The translations under genes were made by a program, and so were the position numbers. This document shows, in pieces, positions 1-6,157 of a stretch of 6,363 bases of DNA; position 1 is the first letter of the stretch, and every line of letters begins with the position of its first letter. The stretch is from assembly GCA_029935325.1 (NCBI GenBank), contig JAOZKO010000065.1, forward strand, positions 1-6,363, read 5' to 3'. The notes beneath the pieces are model-generated. The model did not search any database and had not been told where the DNA came from. It was given only the letters and a program-made list of their open reading frames with translations. The stretch comes from Bacteroidales bacterium (GTDB taxonomy: Bacteria; Bacteroidota; Bacteroidia; Bacteroidales; UBA1556).

Positions 1-1
1 T

Positions 2-1600
2 CTCACTGTTAAAGGTGGTACCGGTGCTATAGTTGAGTATTTTGGCGAAGGTGCAACTTCTCTTTCTGCAACAGGAAAAGCAACAATATGTAATATGGGT
101 GCCGAAATTGGCGCAACAAACTCCATATTTGCTTATGACAAAAATATGGCTGCTTATTTGAAATCAACCAATAGAGCAGAAGTGGTTGTTGAGGCTGATA
201 AAGTAGCTCATCACTTAAAAGCTGATGATGAAGTTTATGCTAACCCAGAAAAATATTATGATGAAGTAATAGAGATTAATTTGGATGAATTGAAACCTCA
301 TTTGAATGGACCTTTTACTCCAGATCGTGATACTGCTGTTGCCGATATGGCAAAAGTTGCAAGTGATAATGATTGGCCATTGAAAGTAGAATGGGCATTA
401 ATTGGTTCTTGTACTAACTCATCATATGAGGATCTTTCTCGTGCTGCATCTATTGCAAAACAAGCAATTGATAAAGGACTGAAAGTAAAAGCAGGTTTAG
501 GAATAAATCCTGGTTCGGAATTGGTACGCTATACTGCTGAACGTGATGGAATATTGCAAGTATTTGAGAAATTAGGTGCTACTATTTTTACAAATGCTTG
601 TGGCCCTTGTATCGGACAATGGAAACGTGATGATATTGAAGGCGACCCTAAAAATACAATCGTTCATTCTTTCAACCGTAACTTTACAAAACGTGCTGAT
701 GGAAATCCAAATACTCACGCATTTGTAGCTTCTCCTGAAATGGTGACCGCTTTAGCAATTGCTGGTAACTTGGATTTTAATCCTGAAACAGACACAATTA
801 CAAACGAAAATGGCGAAGAAGTTAAGTTAGATATTCCAACAGGTTGGGAACTTCCTGAAGGTGGATTTGAAGCAAAAGATTCAGGTTACCAAGCTCCTGC
901 AAAGGATGGCAGTAATGTGAATGTTGCAGTTTCTCCAAGCTCTGATCGCCTGCAATTGTTAGCTCCATTTGCTGATTGGGATGGTGAAGATTATTTAGGA
1001 CTAAACCTATTGATTAAGGCTAAAGGAAAATGTACAACTGATCATATTTCTATGGCTGGCCCTTGGTTGAAATACCGTGGTCACTTAGATAATATCTCTA
1101 ATAATATGTTGATTGGCGCTATAAATTATTTCGGTGAAACGGTTAATAGTATCAAGAATCAAGAGACTGGTGAGTATGCAGGAGTACCTGATACTGCCCG
1201 TTATTACAAAGAGCATGGAACAGGATCTATAGTAATTGGTGACGAAAACTATGGTGAAGGTTCATCACGAGAGCATGCTGCAATGGAGCCTCGTAACCTT
1301 GGCGTTAAAGCTGTTTTGGTTCGCTCTTTTGCTCGTATTCATGAAACAAATCTTAAGAAGCAAGGAGTATTAGGACTTACTTTTGATAGCCCTGCTGATT
1401 ATGACAAAATTCTTGAAGGCGATAGAATCGATATCATCGGAATTAAAACATTGACTCCTGGTACTCCACTTCAAGTAATACTTAATCATGCCGATGGAAG
1501 TAAAGAGGAAGTGCTAGTTAATCACACCTTAAACCAAAATCAGATTGATTGGTTTAAAGCAGGATCAGCACTTAATCTAATTCGTAGAAATAATAACTAA
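2..1600 (+). CDS. acn: aconitate hydratase, mitochondrial type (5' end missing)
   Basis: Aconitase interconverts citrate and isocitrate through cis-aconitate in the cytoplasmic TCA cycle, using a [4Fe-4S] cluster. The frame is open from base 2, so the start lies outside the window; 532 residues are visible. The cluster cysteines are at visible residues 137 (GSCTNS), 200 and 203 (ACGPC). Their spacing, 63 and then 3, equals that of pig mitochondrial aconitase Cys358/421/424. With that offset the substrate and catalytic residues fall in place without a gap: Arg226 and Arg231 (pig 447, 452), Arg359 (580), and Ser421-Ser422-Arg423 in GEGSSREH (642-644). By this numbering about 221 residues are missing at the N-terminus, and the C-terminus ends at the expected length. 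The swivel-domain string FARIHETNLKKQG also points to the mitochondrial rather than the IRP/AcnA or AcnB type. The isocitrate dehydrogenase gene follows 177 bp downstream. Family assignment is certain; only the start is unknown. Confidence 0.97.
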   Translation, partial: LTVKGGTGAIVEYFGEGATSLSATGKATICNMGAEIGATNSIFAYDKNMAAYLKSTNRAEVVVEADKVAHHLKADDEVYANPEKYYDEVIEINLDELKPHLNGPFTPDRDTAVADMAKVASDNDWPLKVEWALIGSCTNSSYEDLSRAASIAKQAIDKGLKVKAGLGINPGSELVRYTAERDGILQVFEKLGATIFTNACGPCIGQWKRDDIEGDPKNTIVHSFNRNFTKRADGNPNTHAFVASPEMVTALAIAGNLDFNPETDTITNENGEEVKLDIPTGWELPEGGFEAKDSGYQAPAKDGSNVNVAVSPSSDRLQLLAPFADWDGEDYLGLNLLIKAKGKCTTDHISMAGPWLKYRGHLDNISNNMLIGAINYFGETVNSIKNQETGEYAGVPDTARYYKEHGTGSIVIGDENYGEGSSREHAAMEPRNLGVKAVLVRSFARIHETNLKKQGVLGLTFDSPADYDKILEGDRIDIIGIKTLTPGTPLQVILNHADGSKEEVLVNHTLNQNQIDWFKAGSALNLIRRNNN

Positions 1601-1608
1601 TTTTTTGA

Positions 1609-1627
1609 GATTCTATTTTATAGAATT
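1609..1627 (+). terminator. short AT-rich hairpin after the aconitase gene
   Basis: A perfect 7-bp inverted repeat, ATTCTAT/ATAGAAT (1610-1616 and 1620-1626), has a 3-nt loop and an outer G-T pair. It lies 9 bp after the aconitase stop codon. A run of six T precedes it, but no T-run follows, so as a + strand terminator it would be weak. It may instead protect the mRNA 3' end or have no role. Confidence 0.3.
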
Positions 1628-1637
1628 GCAAAGCAAA

Positions 1638-1766
1638 TCAAAGGTTGATATAGGGCTTCAAGAGCGAGGCATTTGAGGCGTTAAATTCAGGAGTTTACTT
1701 TAGTAATCGACTGAATTTGACAACGAGAATAACGAAGCTATTGATGGTCTATATCGACCTCTTAAT
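1638..1766. repeat. imperfect palindromic intergenic element (REP/MITE-like), copy A
   Basis: Positions 1642-1690 and 1711-1760 are imperfect inverted copies of each other. The outer 20 bases (AGGTTGATATAG... against the complement of ...CTATATCGACCT) match at 16 of 20, and two of the mismatches would be G-U pairs. The inner 8 bases AAATTCAG/CTGAATTT match perfectly. The apical part (1691-1710) contains a smaller inverted repeat, TTACT-TT-AGTAA (1696-1707). Looser pairing continues out to 1638 and 1766. An 8-bp direct repeat, AAAGCAAA, sits at exactly those limits (1630-1637 and 1767-1774), as a target-site duplication would, although the word is A-rich and could recur by chance. The left half shares anchors with a second copy at 4102-4148. 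No ORF is present. It fills the gap between two TCA-cycle genes and, if transcribed, would form a long hairpin ahead of the isocitrate dehydrogenase message. Confidence 0.75.
1672..1703 (+). promoter_or_regulatory. possible Bacteroidota-type promoter inside palindromic copy A
   Basis: TTTG (1672-1675) is followed after 20 bp by TACTTTAG (1696-1703). The known Bacteroidota sigma-ABfr consensus is TTTG, 19-20 bp, TAnnTTTG, so this matches 4/4 and 5/6 of the defined bases. It would start transcription about 65-70 nt before the isocitrate dehydrogenase start codon. The -7 part overlaps the palindrome's internal stem, so the match may be a by-product of the repeat. Confidence 0.2.
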
Positions 1767-1777
1767 AAAGCAAAATT

Positions 1778-3997
1778 ATGAATAAGAAAATTATTTGGAC
1801 TAAGATTGATGAAGCTCCGGCTTTAGCAACTTACTCATTATTACCAATTGTAAATGCCTTTACAAAGGCGGCAGGAGTTGAAGTAGAAACAAGAGATATT
1901 TCCCTTCCAGGAAGAATTATTTCTACTTTTCCTGATTTCCTAACTGAAGATCAAAGAATAAATGATGAGCTAGCTTATCTAGGCGGCTTGGTTAAGAAAC
2001 CTGAGGCAAATATTATAAAGCTTCCTAATATTAGTGCATCAATTCCACAACTGAAAGCTGCTATTAAAGAGCTTCAAGATAAGGGATATAAATTGCCTGA
2101 TTATCCTGAAGATCCAAAGACTGATGATGAAAAAGAGATTAATGCTCGCTATGCAAAATGCTTAGGTAGTGCTGTTAATCCAGTACTTCGCGAAGGAAAC
2201 TCTGATCGTAGAGTAGCTCCTTCAGTTAAGGCATTCGCTCAAAAAAACCCTAAGAGATTAGGCGCTTGGGCTGCTGATTCAAAATCACATGTGGCACATA
2301 TGTCTAAAGGTGATTTTTATGGGAATGAGAAGTCTTTAACAATGGAAAAAGCAGATACTGTAAAATACGAATTTGTTGATGCTAGCGGAAATGTGCTACT
2401 ACTTAAAGATAATATGGCTCTTTTAGAAGGAGAAGTATTAGATGGTACATATATGAGTATTAACGAATTGAGAGCTTTTATCGCTGAGCAAGTTGAGGAT
2501 GCTAAGAAAAATGGAGTTTTATTCTCAGTACATCTAAAAGCTACTATGATGAAGGTTTCGGACCCAGTAATCTTTGGTCAGTTTGTTTCTGTTTTCTTTA
2601 TAGATGTATTCGAAAAATATGCAGCTGTATTTAATGATTTAGGTATTAATGCCGATTTAGGATTAGGTGATTTATATAAGAAAATTTCAAGTCTTCCTGA
2701 AAATCAACGTAAAGAAATTGAAGCTGATATAGATGCTGTTTATACTACTGCACCAGCAATTGCAATGGTTGATTCTGATAAAGGAATAACCAATCTTCAT
2801 GCAAGTAACGATATAATTATTGATGCTTCTATGCCTGTTGTAATTCGCGATAGCGGAAAAATGTGGAATGCTGATGGACAATTGCAAGATACAAAAGCAA
2901 TTATTCCAGATCGTTGCTACTCAACATTTTATCAGGTTGCGGTAGATTATTGTAAAGAAAATGGTGCTTTCGATCCTAGTACAATGGGTAATGTTTCCAA
3001 TGTTGGTTTGATGGCTCAAAAAGCTGAGGAATATGGTTCTCATGATAAAACATTCTTCCCGCCAGCTGCTGGTATTATTCGAGTAGTGAATACTGATGGA
3101 AATACTATTATGGAGCATCAGGTGGAAGAAGGAGATATTTATAGAGGATGCCAAGCTAAGGATATTCCAATTCAAGATTGGGTGAGATTAGCTGTTAGTC
3201 GTGCTCGTGCCACAGGAAATCCTGCTGTTTTTTGGTTGGATAAAAATCGTGCCCATGATGCTCAATTGATTACTAAAGTAGAGAAGTATTTGAAGAATCA
3301 TGATACTGAAGGTCTAGAAATTCATATTATGTCTCCAGTTGATGCAATGCATTTTACCCTTCCTCGCGTTAGTGAAGGTAAGGATACTATATCTGTAACA
3401 GGAAATGCTTTACGTGATTATTTAACTGATCTATTCCCAATTTTAGAACTAGCTTCTAGCTCTAAAATGTTGTCAATAGTACCTTTATTAGAAGGTGGAG
3501 GATTATTTGAAACTGGTGCTGGAGGATCTGCTCCTAAGCATGTTCAGCAGTTTAATGCCGAAGGTCACTTGCGCTGGGATTCATTAGGCGAATTCCTTGC
3601 ACTAACAGTTTCACTGGAGCATTTGGCAAATAATTATGATAATCCAAGGGCTATGATTCTTTCAAAAACATTGGATCAAGCAATTGCAAAACATTTAGAT
3701 AATAAAAGAGGTCCATCGCGTAAAGCTGGTGAAATTGATAACCGTGGTACGCATATGTTCTTAGCCCAATATTGGGCAGAGGCTCTTTCTCAGCAAAATG
3801 ATGATAAAGAATTGAAGACAATTTTTACTGAAGTAGCAAAGCAACTTCAGGATAATGAAGCTAAAATTCTTGCTGAAATAGCTGCCGCTGAAGGTAAAGC
3901 TGCCGATATTGGTGGTTACTATATGCCAATTGATGAACTAGCAGAAAAGGCAATGCGCCCGAGTGCTACTTTAAATGGAATTATTGATAATATCTAA
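1778..3997 (+). CDS. icd: isocitrate dehydrogenase (NADP+), monomeric type
   Basis: The enzyme decarboxylates isocitrate oxidatively to 2-oxoglutarate, making NADPH, as a cytoplasmic monomer that needs Mg2+ or Mn2+. The 739-residue length is typical of the monomeric IDH family, which is unrelated in size to the roughly 420-residue homodimeric Icd. With a constant offset of one residue it carries the active-site positions recalled for the Azotobacter vinelandii enzyme: Ser131 and Arg138 (GSAVNPVLREGNSDRR), Lys254 (LKATMMKVSDP), Asp349 (IIIDASMP), Tyr419 (EEYGSHDKT), and Arg546-Asp547 (GNALRDYLTD). The residues that contact the NADP 2'-phosphate there, His589, Arg600 and Arg649, appear here as His588, Arg599 and Arg648, which supports NADP over NAD. 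The one-residue offset also supports this ATG as the start. No Shine-Dalgarno sequence is present; an A-rich stretch precedes the start. It follows aconitase directly, the preceding pathway step. The gene is intact. Confidence 0.97.
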   Translation: MNKKIIWTKIDEAPALATYSLLPIVNAFTKAAGVEVETRDISLPGRIISTFPDFLTEDQRINDELAYLGGLVKKPEANIIKLPNISASIPQLKAAIKELQDKGYKLPDYPEDPKTDDEKEINARYAKCLGSAVNPVLREGNSDRRVAPSVKAFAQKNPKRLGAWAADSKSHVAHMSKGDFYGNEKSLTMEKADTVKYEFVDASGNVLLLKDNMALLEGEVLDGTYMSINELRAFIAEQVEDAKKNGVLFSVHLKATMMKVSDPVIFGQFVSVFFIDVFEKYAAVFNDLGINADLGLGDLYKKISSLPENQRKEIEADIDAVYTTAPAIAMVDSDKGITNLHASNDIIIDASMPVVIRDSGKMWNADGQLQDTKAIIPDRCYSTFYQVAVDYCKENGAFDPSTMGNVSNVGLMAQKAEEYGSHDKTFFPPAAGIIRVVNTDGNTIMEHQVEEGDIYRGCQAKDIPIQDWVRLAVSRARATGNPAVFWLDKNRAHDAQLITKVEKYLKNHDTEGLEIHIMSPVDAMHFTLPRVSEGKDTISVTGNALRDYLTDLFPILELASSSKMLSIVPLLEGGGLFETGAGGSAPKHVQQFNAEGHLRWDSLGEFLALTVSLEHLANNYDNPRAMILSKTLDQAIAKHLDNKRGPSRKAGEIDNRGTHMFLAQYWAEALSQQNDDKELKTIFTEVAKQLQDNEAKILAEIAAAEGKAADIGGYYMPIDELAEKAMRPSATLNGIIDNI

Positions 3998-4006
3998 AAT
4001 AGCTAA

Positions 4007-4047
4007 TCAGAAGTCGTCAATTTCTTCTTGAACTTGACGATTTCTGA
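4007..4047 (+). terminator. strong hairpin after icd, likely transcription terminator
   Basis: A 14-bp stem is formed by TCAGAAGTCGTCAA (4007-4020) and TTGACGATTTCTGA (4034-4047); 13 pairs are Watson-Crick and one is G-U. After one mismatch, three more pairs (4022-4024 with 4030-4032) leave a 5-nt apical loop. It starts 9 bp past the icd stop codon. The downstream T-run is weak: only TTTTT at 4067-4071, some 20 bp on. The structure is clear, while the termination role is inferred from its position. Confidence 0.65.
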
Positions 4048-4101
4048 CAAGCTTTGAAAATAATAGTTTTTAAAAAGAATATCAAGACTGATTTGAAAAG
4101 G

Positions 4102-4148
4102 TCAAGGTCGAGGCGGACGATTTTTTTATCGCAGGAGTTTACATTAAG
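4102..4148. repeat. half-copy of the palindromic element, copy B
   Basis: TCAAGGTCGAGGC (4102-4114) and CAGGAGTTTAC (4132-4142) match TCAAGAGCGAGGC (1658-1670) and CAGGAGTTTAC (1688-1698) of copy A, at 11/13 and 11/11. The distance between the anchors is 30 bp in both, with no gap. The 17 bases between them differ entirely; here they contain CGAT-T6-ATCG (4118-4131). The right half that completes the palindrome in copy A is absent: after the core the sequence turns straight into the A/C-rich leader of the next gene. Confidence 0.6.
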
Positions 4149-4193
4149 CAAACAACAAACACAAAACACAAAACAAATAACATACAAATAACA
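4149..4193 (+). promoter_or_regulatory. G-free A/C-rich 5' leader of the oxidoreductase gene
   Basis: No G occurs from 4149 to the ATG, and T is rare. The 17-mer AAACAACAAACACAAAA (4150-4166) recurs exactly at 6123-6139, before the acyl-CoA dehydrogenase gene. No Shine-Dalgarno sequence is present. Bacteroidota translation generally does not rely on one, and unstructured adenine-rich leaders are known to favour initiation there, so this is probably the untranslated region that recruits the ribosome. Confidence 0.5.
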
Positions 4194-5138
4194 ATGTTCA
4201 CTAACAACAGAATAACAAAACTATTCGGCATCAAATACCCCCTAATCCAAGGGGGAATGATTTGGTGTAGTGGTTGGAAGTTGGCCTCTGCAGTTTCTAA
4301 TGCAGGTGGTTTGGGCTTGATAGGTGCAGGTTCCATGACTCCTGATATTTTTCGTGAGCATATTCAAAAGTGTAAAGCTGCCACCAATAAACCTTTTGGT
4401 GTAAATATTCCCTTGCTATATTCTTATTCAGAGGAGCAAGTGAAAATAGTAATTGAGGAGAAAGTGCCAATAGTTTTTACCTCTGCCGGTAATCCTAAAA
4501 AATACACTGCTTATCTTAAGGATAATGGAGTGACGGTGGTACACGTAACTGCTAATCTGAAATTTGCATTAAAATCGCAAGAAGCAGGAGTGGATGCAAT
4601 AGTTGCCGAGGGATTTGAAGCCGGAGGGCATAACGGAAGAGAGGAAACAACCACTATGGTTTTAATTCCTCAAATAGCTAAAGAAATAAAAATTCCACTA
4701 ATTGCTGCTGGTGGAATTGGAACAGGAGCAGCAATGTTAGCAGCAATGGTGTTAGGAGCAGATGGAGTACAAATTGGTAGTAGATTTGTTGCAACAGAGG
4801 AAGCCTCTGCTCATGATAATTTTAAGCAGAAAGTTGTTGAAGCCCAAGAAGGTGATACAAAATTACAACTCAAGCAATTGGTTTCTGTACGATTATTAGA
4901 TAATGAATTTTCAGACAGGATTACTCAAATGCAAAATGCTGGTGCAAGCATAGAAGAACTAAGCCAAGCCCTAGGCAAAGGACGAGCAAAGTTAGGAATG
5001 TTTGATGGCAATTTGCAAGAGGGAGAACTGGAAATAGGACAAGTATCGTCTTTGATTGATGAAGTGAAGCCTGTGAAGGAGATTGTTGGGGAGATTGTTG
5101 GGGAGTATGAGAATAAAGTAAAATGTATTTGCAAATAA
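4194..5138 (+). CDS. nitronate monooxygenase/FabK-family FMN oxidoreductase
   Basis: This 314-residue protein is a TIM-barrel flavoprotein of the nitronate monooxygenase/2-nitropropane dioxygenase family. Members oxidise alkyl nitronates or, as FabK, reduce enoyl-ACP in fatty-acid synthesis. Visible landmarks are the N-terminal strand with YPLIQGGM (15-22), VSNAGGLGLIG (34-44), PFGVNI (67-72), AEGFEAGGHNG (138-148) with the likely catalytic His146 (compare FabK His144), AAGGIGTG (171-178) and GADGVQIGSRF (188-198) for FMN phosphate binding. The length and the AGNPKKY segment (98-104) resemble FabK, so an enoyl-ACP reductase role cannot be excluded from sequence. The C-terminus carries a repeated EIVG and ends in a Cys-Ile-Cys motif. 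ATG 4194 places the first conserved strand at the expected distance and follows a G-free leader. No neighbour points to a substrate. Confidence 0.88.
   Translation: MFTNNRITKLFGIKYPLIQGGMIWCSGWKLASAVSNAGGLGLIGAGSMTPDIFREHIQKCKAATNKPFGVNIPLLYSYSEEQVKIVIEEKVPIVFTSAGNPKKYTAYLKDNGVTVVHVTANLKFALKSQEAGVDAIVAEGFEAGGHNGREETTTMVLIPQIAKEIKIPLIAAGGIGTGAAMLAAMVLGADGVQIGSRFVATEEASAHDNFKQKVVEAQEGDTKLQLKQLVSVRLLDNEFSDRITQMQNAGASIEELSQALGKGRAKLGMFDGNLQEGELEIGQVSSLIDEVKPVKEIVGEIVGEYENKVKCICK
5078..5101 (+). repeat. 12-bp perfect tandem duplication in the oxidoreductase C-terminus
   Basis: GGAGATTGTTGG occurs twice head to tail (5078-5089, 5090-5101) and a third partial GGAG follows. In frame it duplicates the residues EIVG (around 297-304), in the tail after the last conserved block. 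It looks like a recent slippage duplication that keeps the frame. Confidence 0.8.
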
Positions 5139-5146
5139 TATAGATA

Positions 5147-5168
5147 GAGTCAATTCATGAATTGGCTC
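5147..5168 (+). terminator. palindromic hairpin between the oxidoreductase and GIY-YIG genes
   Basis: GAGTCAATTC (5147-5156) and GAATTGGCTC (5159-5168) are inverted copies with one T-G pair, around a central AT. It begins 8 bp past the stop codon. No clear T-run follows, so it is a weak terminator candidate. An operator-like binding site for a dimeric regulator of the next gene, 30 bp downstream, is the alternative. Confidence 0.4.
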
Positions 5169-5198
5169 GTAATTAATGTTTAGATAAAAGAGTATTTT

Positions 5199-6059
5199 AT
5201 GAGAAAATTTGGGAAAACAATAAAGTTGTTTTTAATTGATGGAGAACCAAATGGAAGGATGACATGTGAGCTGTCTAATTGGACAGGTAAGGCATATAAA
5301 ATTCCTCGTATTCAAATAAAGGAATCATATAATCGAAAGGATTTGCAAAAAACAGGTGTATATCTTTTATTTGGTAAAAGTGTGGAAGGTAAACCTCTTA
5401 TGTATATAGGTGAAGCAGAAACAATTATTGATAGGCTAAAACAACATGTTTCACAAAAAGAATTCTGGAATGAAGTAATTCTTTTTATGAGTAAGGATGA
5501 AAACTTAAATAAGGCTCATGTTAAATATTTGGAAAGTAGACTTTACGAGATAGCAAATGATATCAATAGGTATGATATTGAAAATAGTGCAAAGCCAACT
5601 AAATCAGCAATTTCTGAATCTGAGATTGCCGAAATGGAGGAGTTTATAGAGAATGTTAAGCTGTTAACTAACACTTTAGGACATAAAGTGTTTGAAGAGT
5701 TAGTTAAAACCTCAATGGTTAAGAAAAAGAAGGGTATATTTTATATTAAGGCAGCAAGAGGAGCAAATAGTAAAGGGCTACCTAGTCCAAATGGTTTTAT
5801 TGTTTTGAAAAATAGTGAAATAGCAACTTCTACTGTAAATTCCATGCAAGAGCCATTAATTAATATACGTAAAAAATTGATGGATGAAGGTGTAATTACT
5901 GTAAATAATGAGACGCTGATTTTTTTACAGGATTATGAGTTTACGAGTCCGTCAACAGCTGCTTCAATTGTAATGGGGCGAAATGCTAATGGGCTAGTCG
6001 AGTGGAAAATTGAAGATGGTATGACTTTGAAGGAATTTGAGGCAAGTACGGATAAATAA
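5199..6059 (+). CDS. GIY-YIG nuclease-domain protein with C-terminal DUF4357-like region
   Basis: A 286-residue soluble protein. An N-terminal segment of about 50 residues is followed by a GIY-YIG domain: GVY at 53-55, YIG at 69-71, Arg79 and His83 in the following helix, and Glu112 in KYLESRLYEIA as the likely metal-binding glutamate. A charged helix (about 138-160) links to a C-terminal region whose end, with GRNANGLVEWK (260-270), resembles DUF4357. The fold normally makes a single-strand nick with one metal ion; the key residues are present, so activity is plausible. The target is unknown. Proteins of this architecture are usually annotated only as GIY-YIG family and often occur near restriction-modification or defence genes, but no methylase or other defence gene is in this window. 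An in-frame TAG at 5181 makes ATG 5199 the first possible start. Its leader lacks the A/C-rich character of its neighbours' leaders. Confidence 0.87.
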   Translation: MRKFGKTIKLFLIDGEPNGRMTCELSNWTGKAYKIPRIQIKESYNRKDLQKTGVYLLFGKSVEGKPLMYIGEAETIIDRLKQHVSQKEFWNEVILFMSKDENLNKAHVKYLESRLYEIANDINRYDIENSAKPTKSAISESEIAEMEEFIENVKLLTNTLGHKVFEELVKTSMVKKKKGIFYIKAARGANSKGLPSPNGFIVLKNSEIATSTVNSMQEPLINIRKKLMDEGVITVNNETLIFLQDYEFTSPSTAASIVMGRNANGLVEWKIEDGMTLKEFEASTDK

Positions 6060-6069
6060 AATTAGAGGA

Positions 6070-6104
6070 TTTTCAACTACTCGAAATATTTGAGCAGTTC
6101 AAAA
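6070..6104. terminator. hairpin after the GIY-YIG gene
   Basis: Left arm 6070-6085 and right arm 6089-6104 pair at 13 of 16 positions plus one G-U, around an ATA loop. It starts 10 bp after the GIY-YIG stop codon. A TTTT run opens the left arm and an A-run (6101-6107) closes the right, so the U-tract would be on the minus-strand transcript. Termination on the + strand is possible but not typical. Confidence 0.4.
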
Positions 6105-6157
6105 AAACTATATTCAAACACAAAACAACAAACACAAAATAACAAACATTATATATT
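6098..6157 (+). promoter_or_regulatory. G-free A/C-rich 5' leader of the acyl-CoA dehydrogenase gene
   Basis: No G occurs over these 60 bases. Positions 6123-6139 repeat exactly the 17-mer found before the oxidoreductase gene at 4150-4166. The last 15 bases before the ATG are A/T-rich. No Shine-Dalgarno sequence is present. It is probably an unstructured untranslated region and may include promoter bases, but no convincing TTTG/TAnnTTTG pair was found. Confidence 0.45.

Noticed and set aside
1642..1760. Integron attC site, suggested by a palindrome of about 120 bp between genes
   Set aside because: No RYYYAAC/GTTRRRY end pair is present, and the genes are core metabolic genes rather than cassettes.
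2687..3175. Two minus-strand open frames (2687-2887 and 2921-3175) inside icd
   Set aside because: They lie fully antisense to a certain gene, are rich in Ser/Ile/His/Asn as expected from reversed AT-rich codons, and show no family motif.
4118..4131. CGAT-T6-ATCG as an independent terminator
   Set aside because: The stem is only 4 bp and the T-run is in the loop; it belongs to the variable part of the half-repeat.
4139..4336. Minus-strand frame over the leader and start of the oxidoreductase gene
   Set aside because: Its hydrophobic C-terminus is only the reverse of the A/C-rich leader (giving Val/Leu/Phe/Cys codons), so it is not a credible membrane peptide.
4925..5134. Minus-strand frame antisense to the oxidoreductase C-terminus
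   Set aside because: Serine- and proline-rich shadow of conserved coding sequence without a plausible start context.
5199..6059. Restriction-modification or other multi-gene defence system
   Set aside because: Only the nuclease-domain gene is visible; no methylase, helicase, ATPase or specificity subunit lies on either side.
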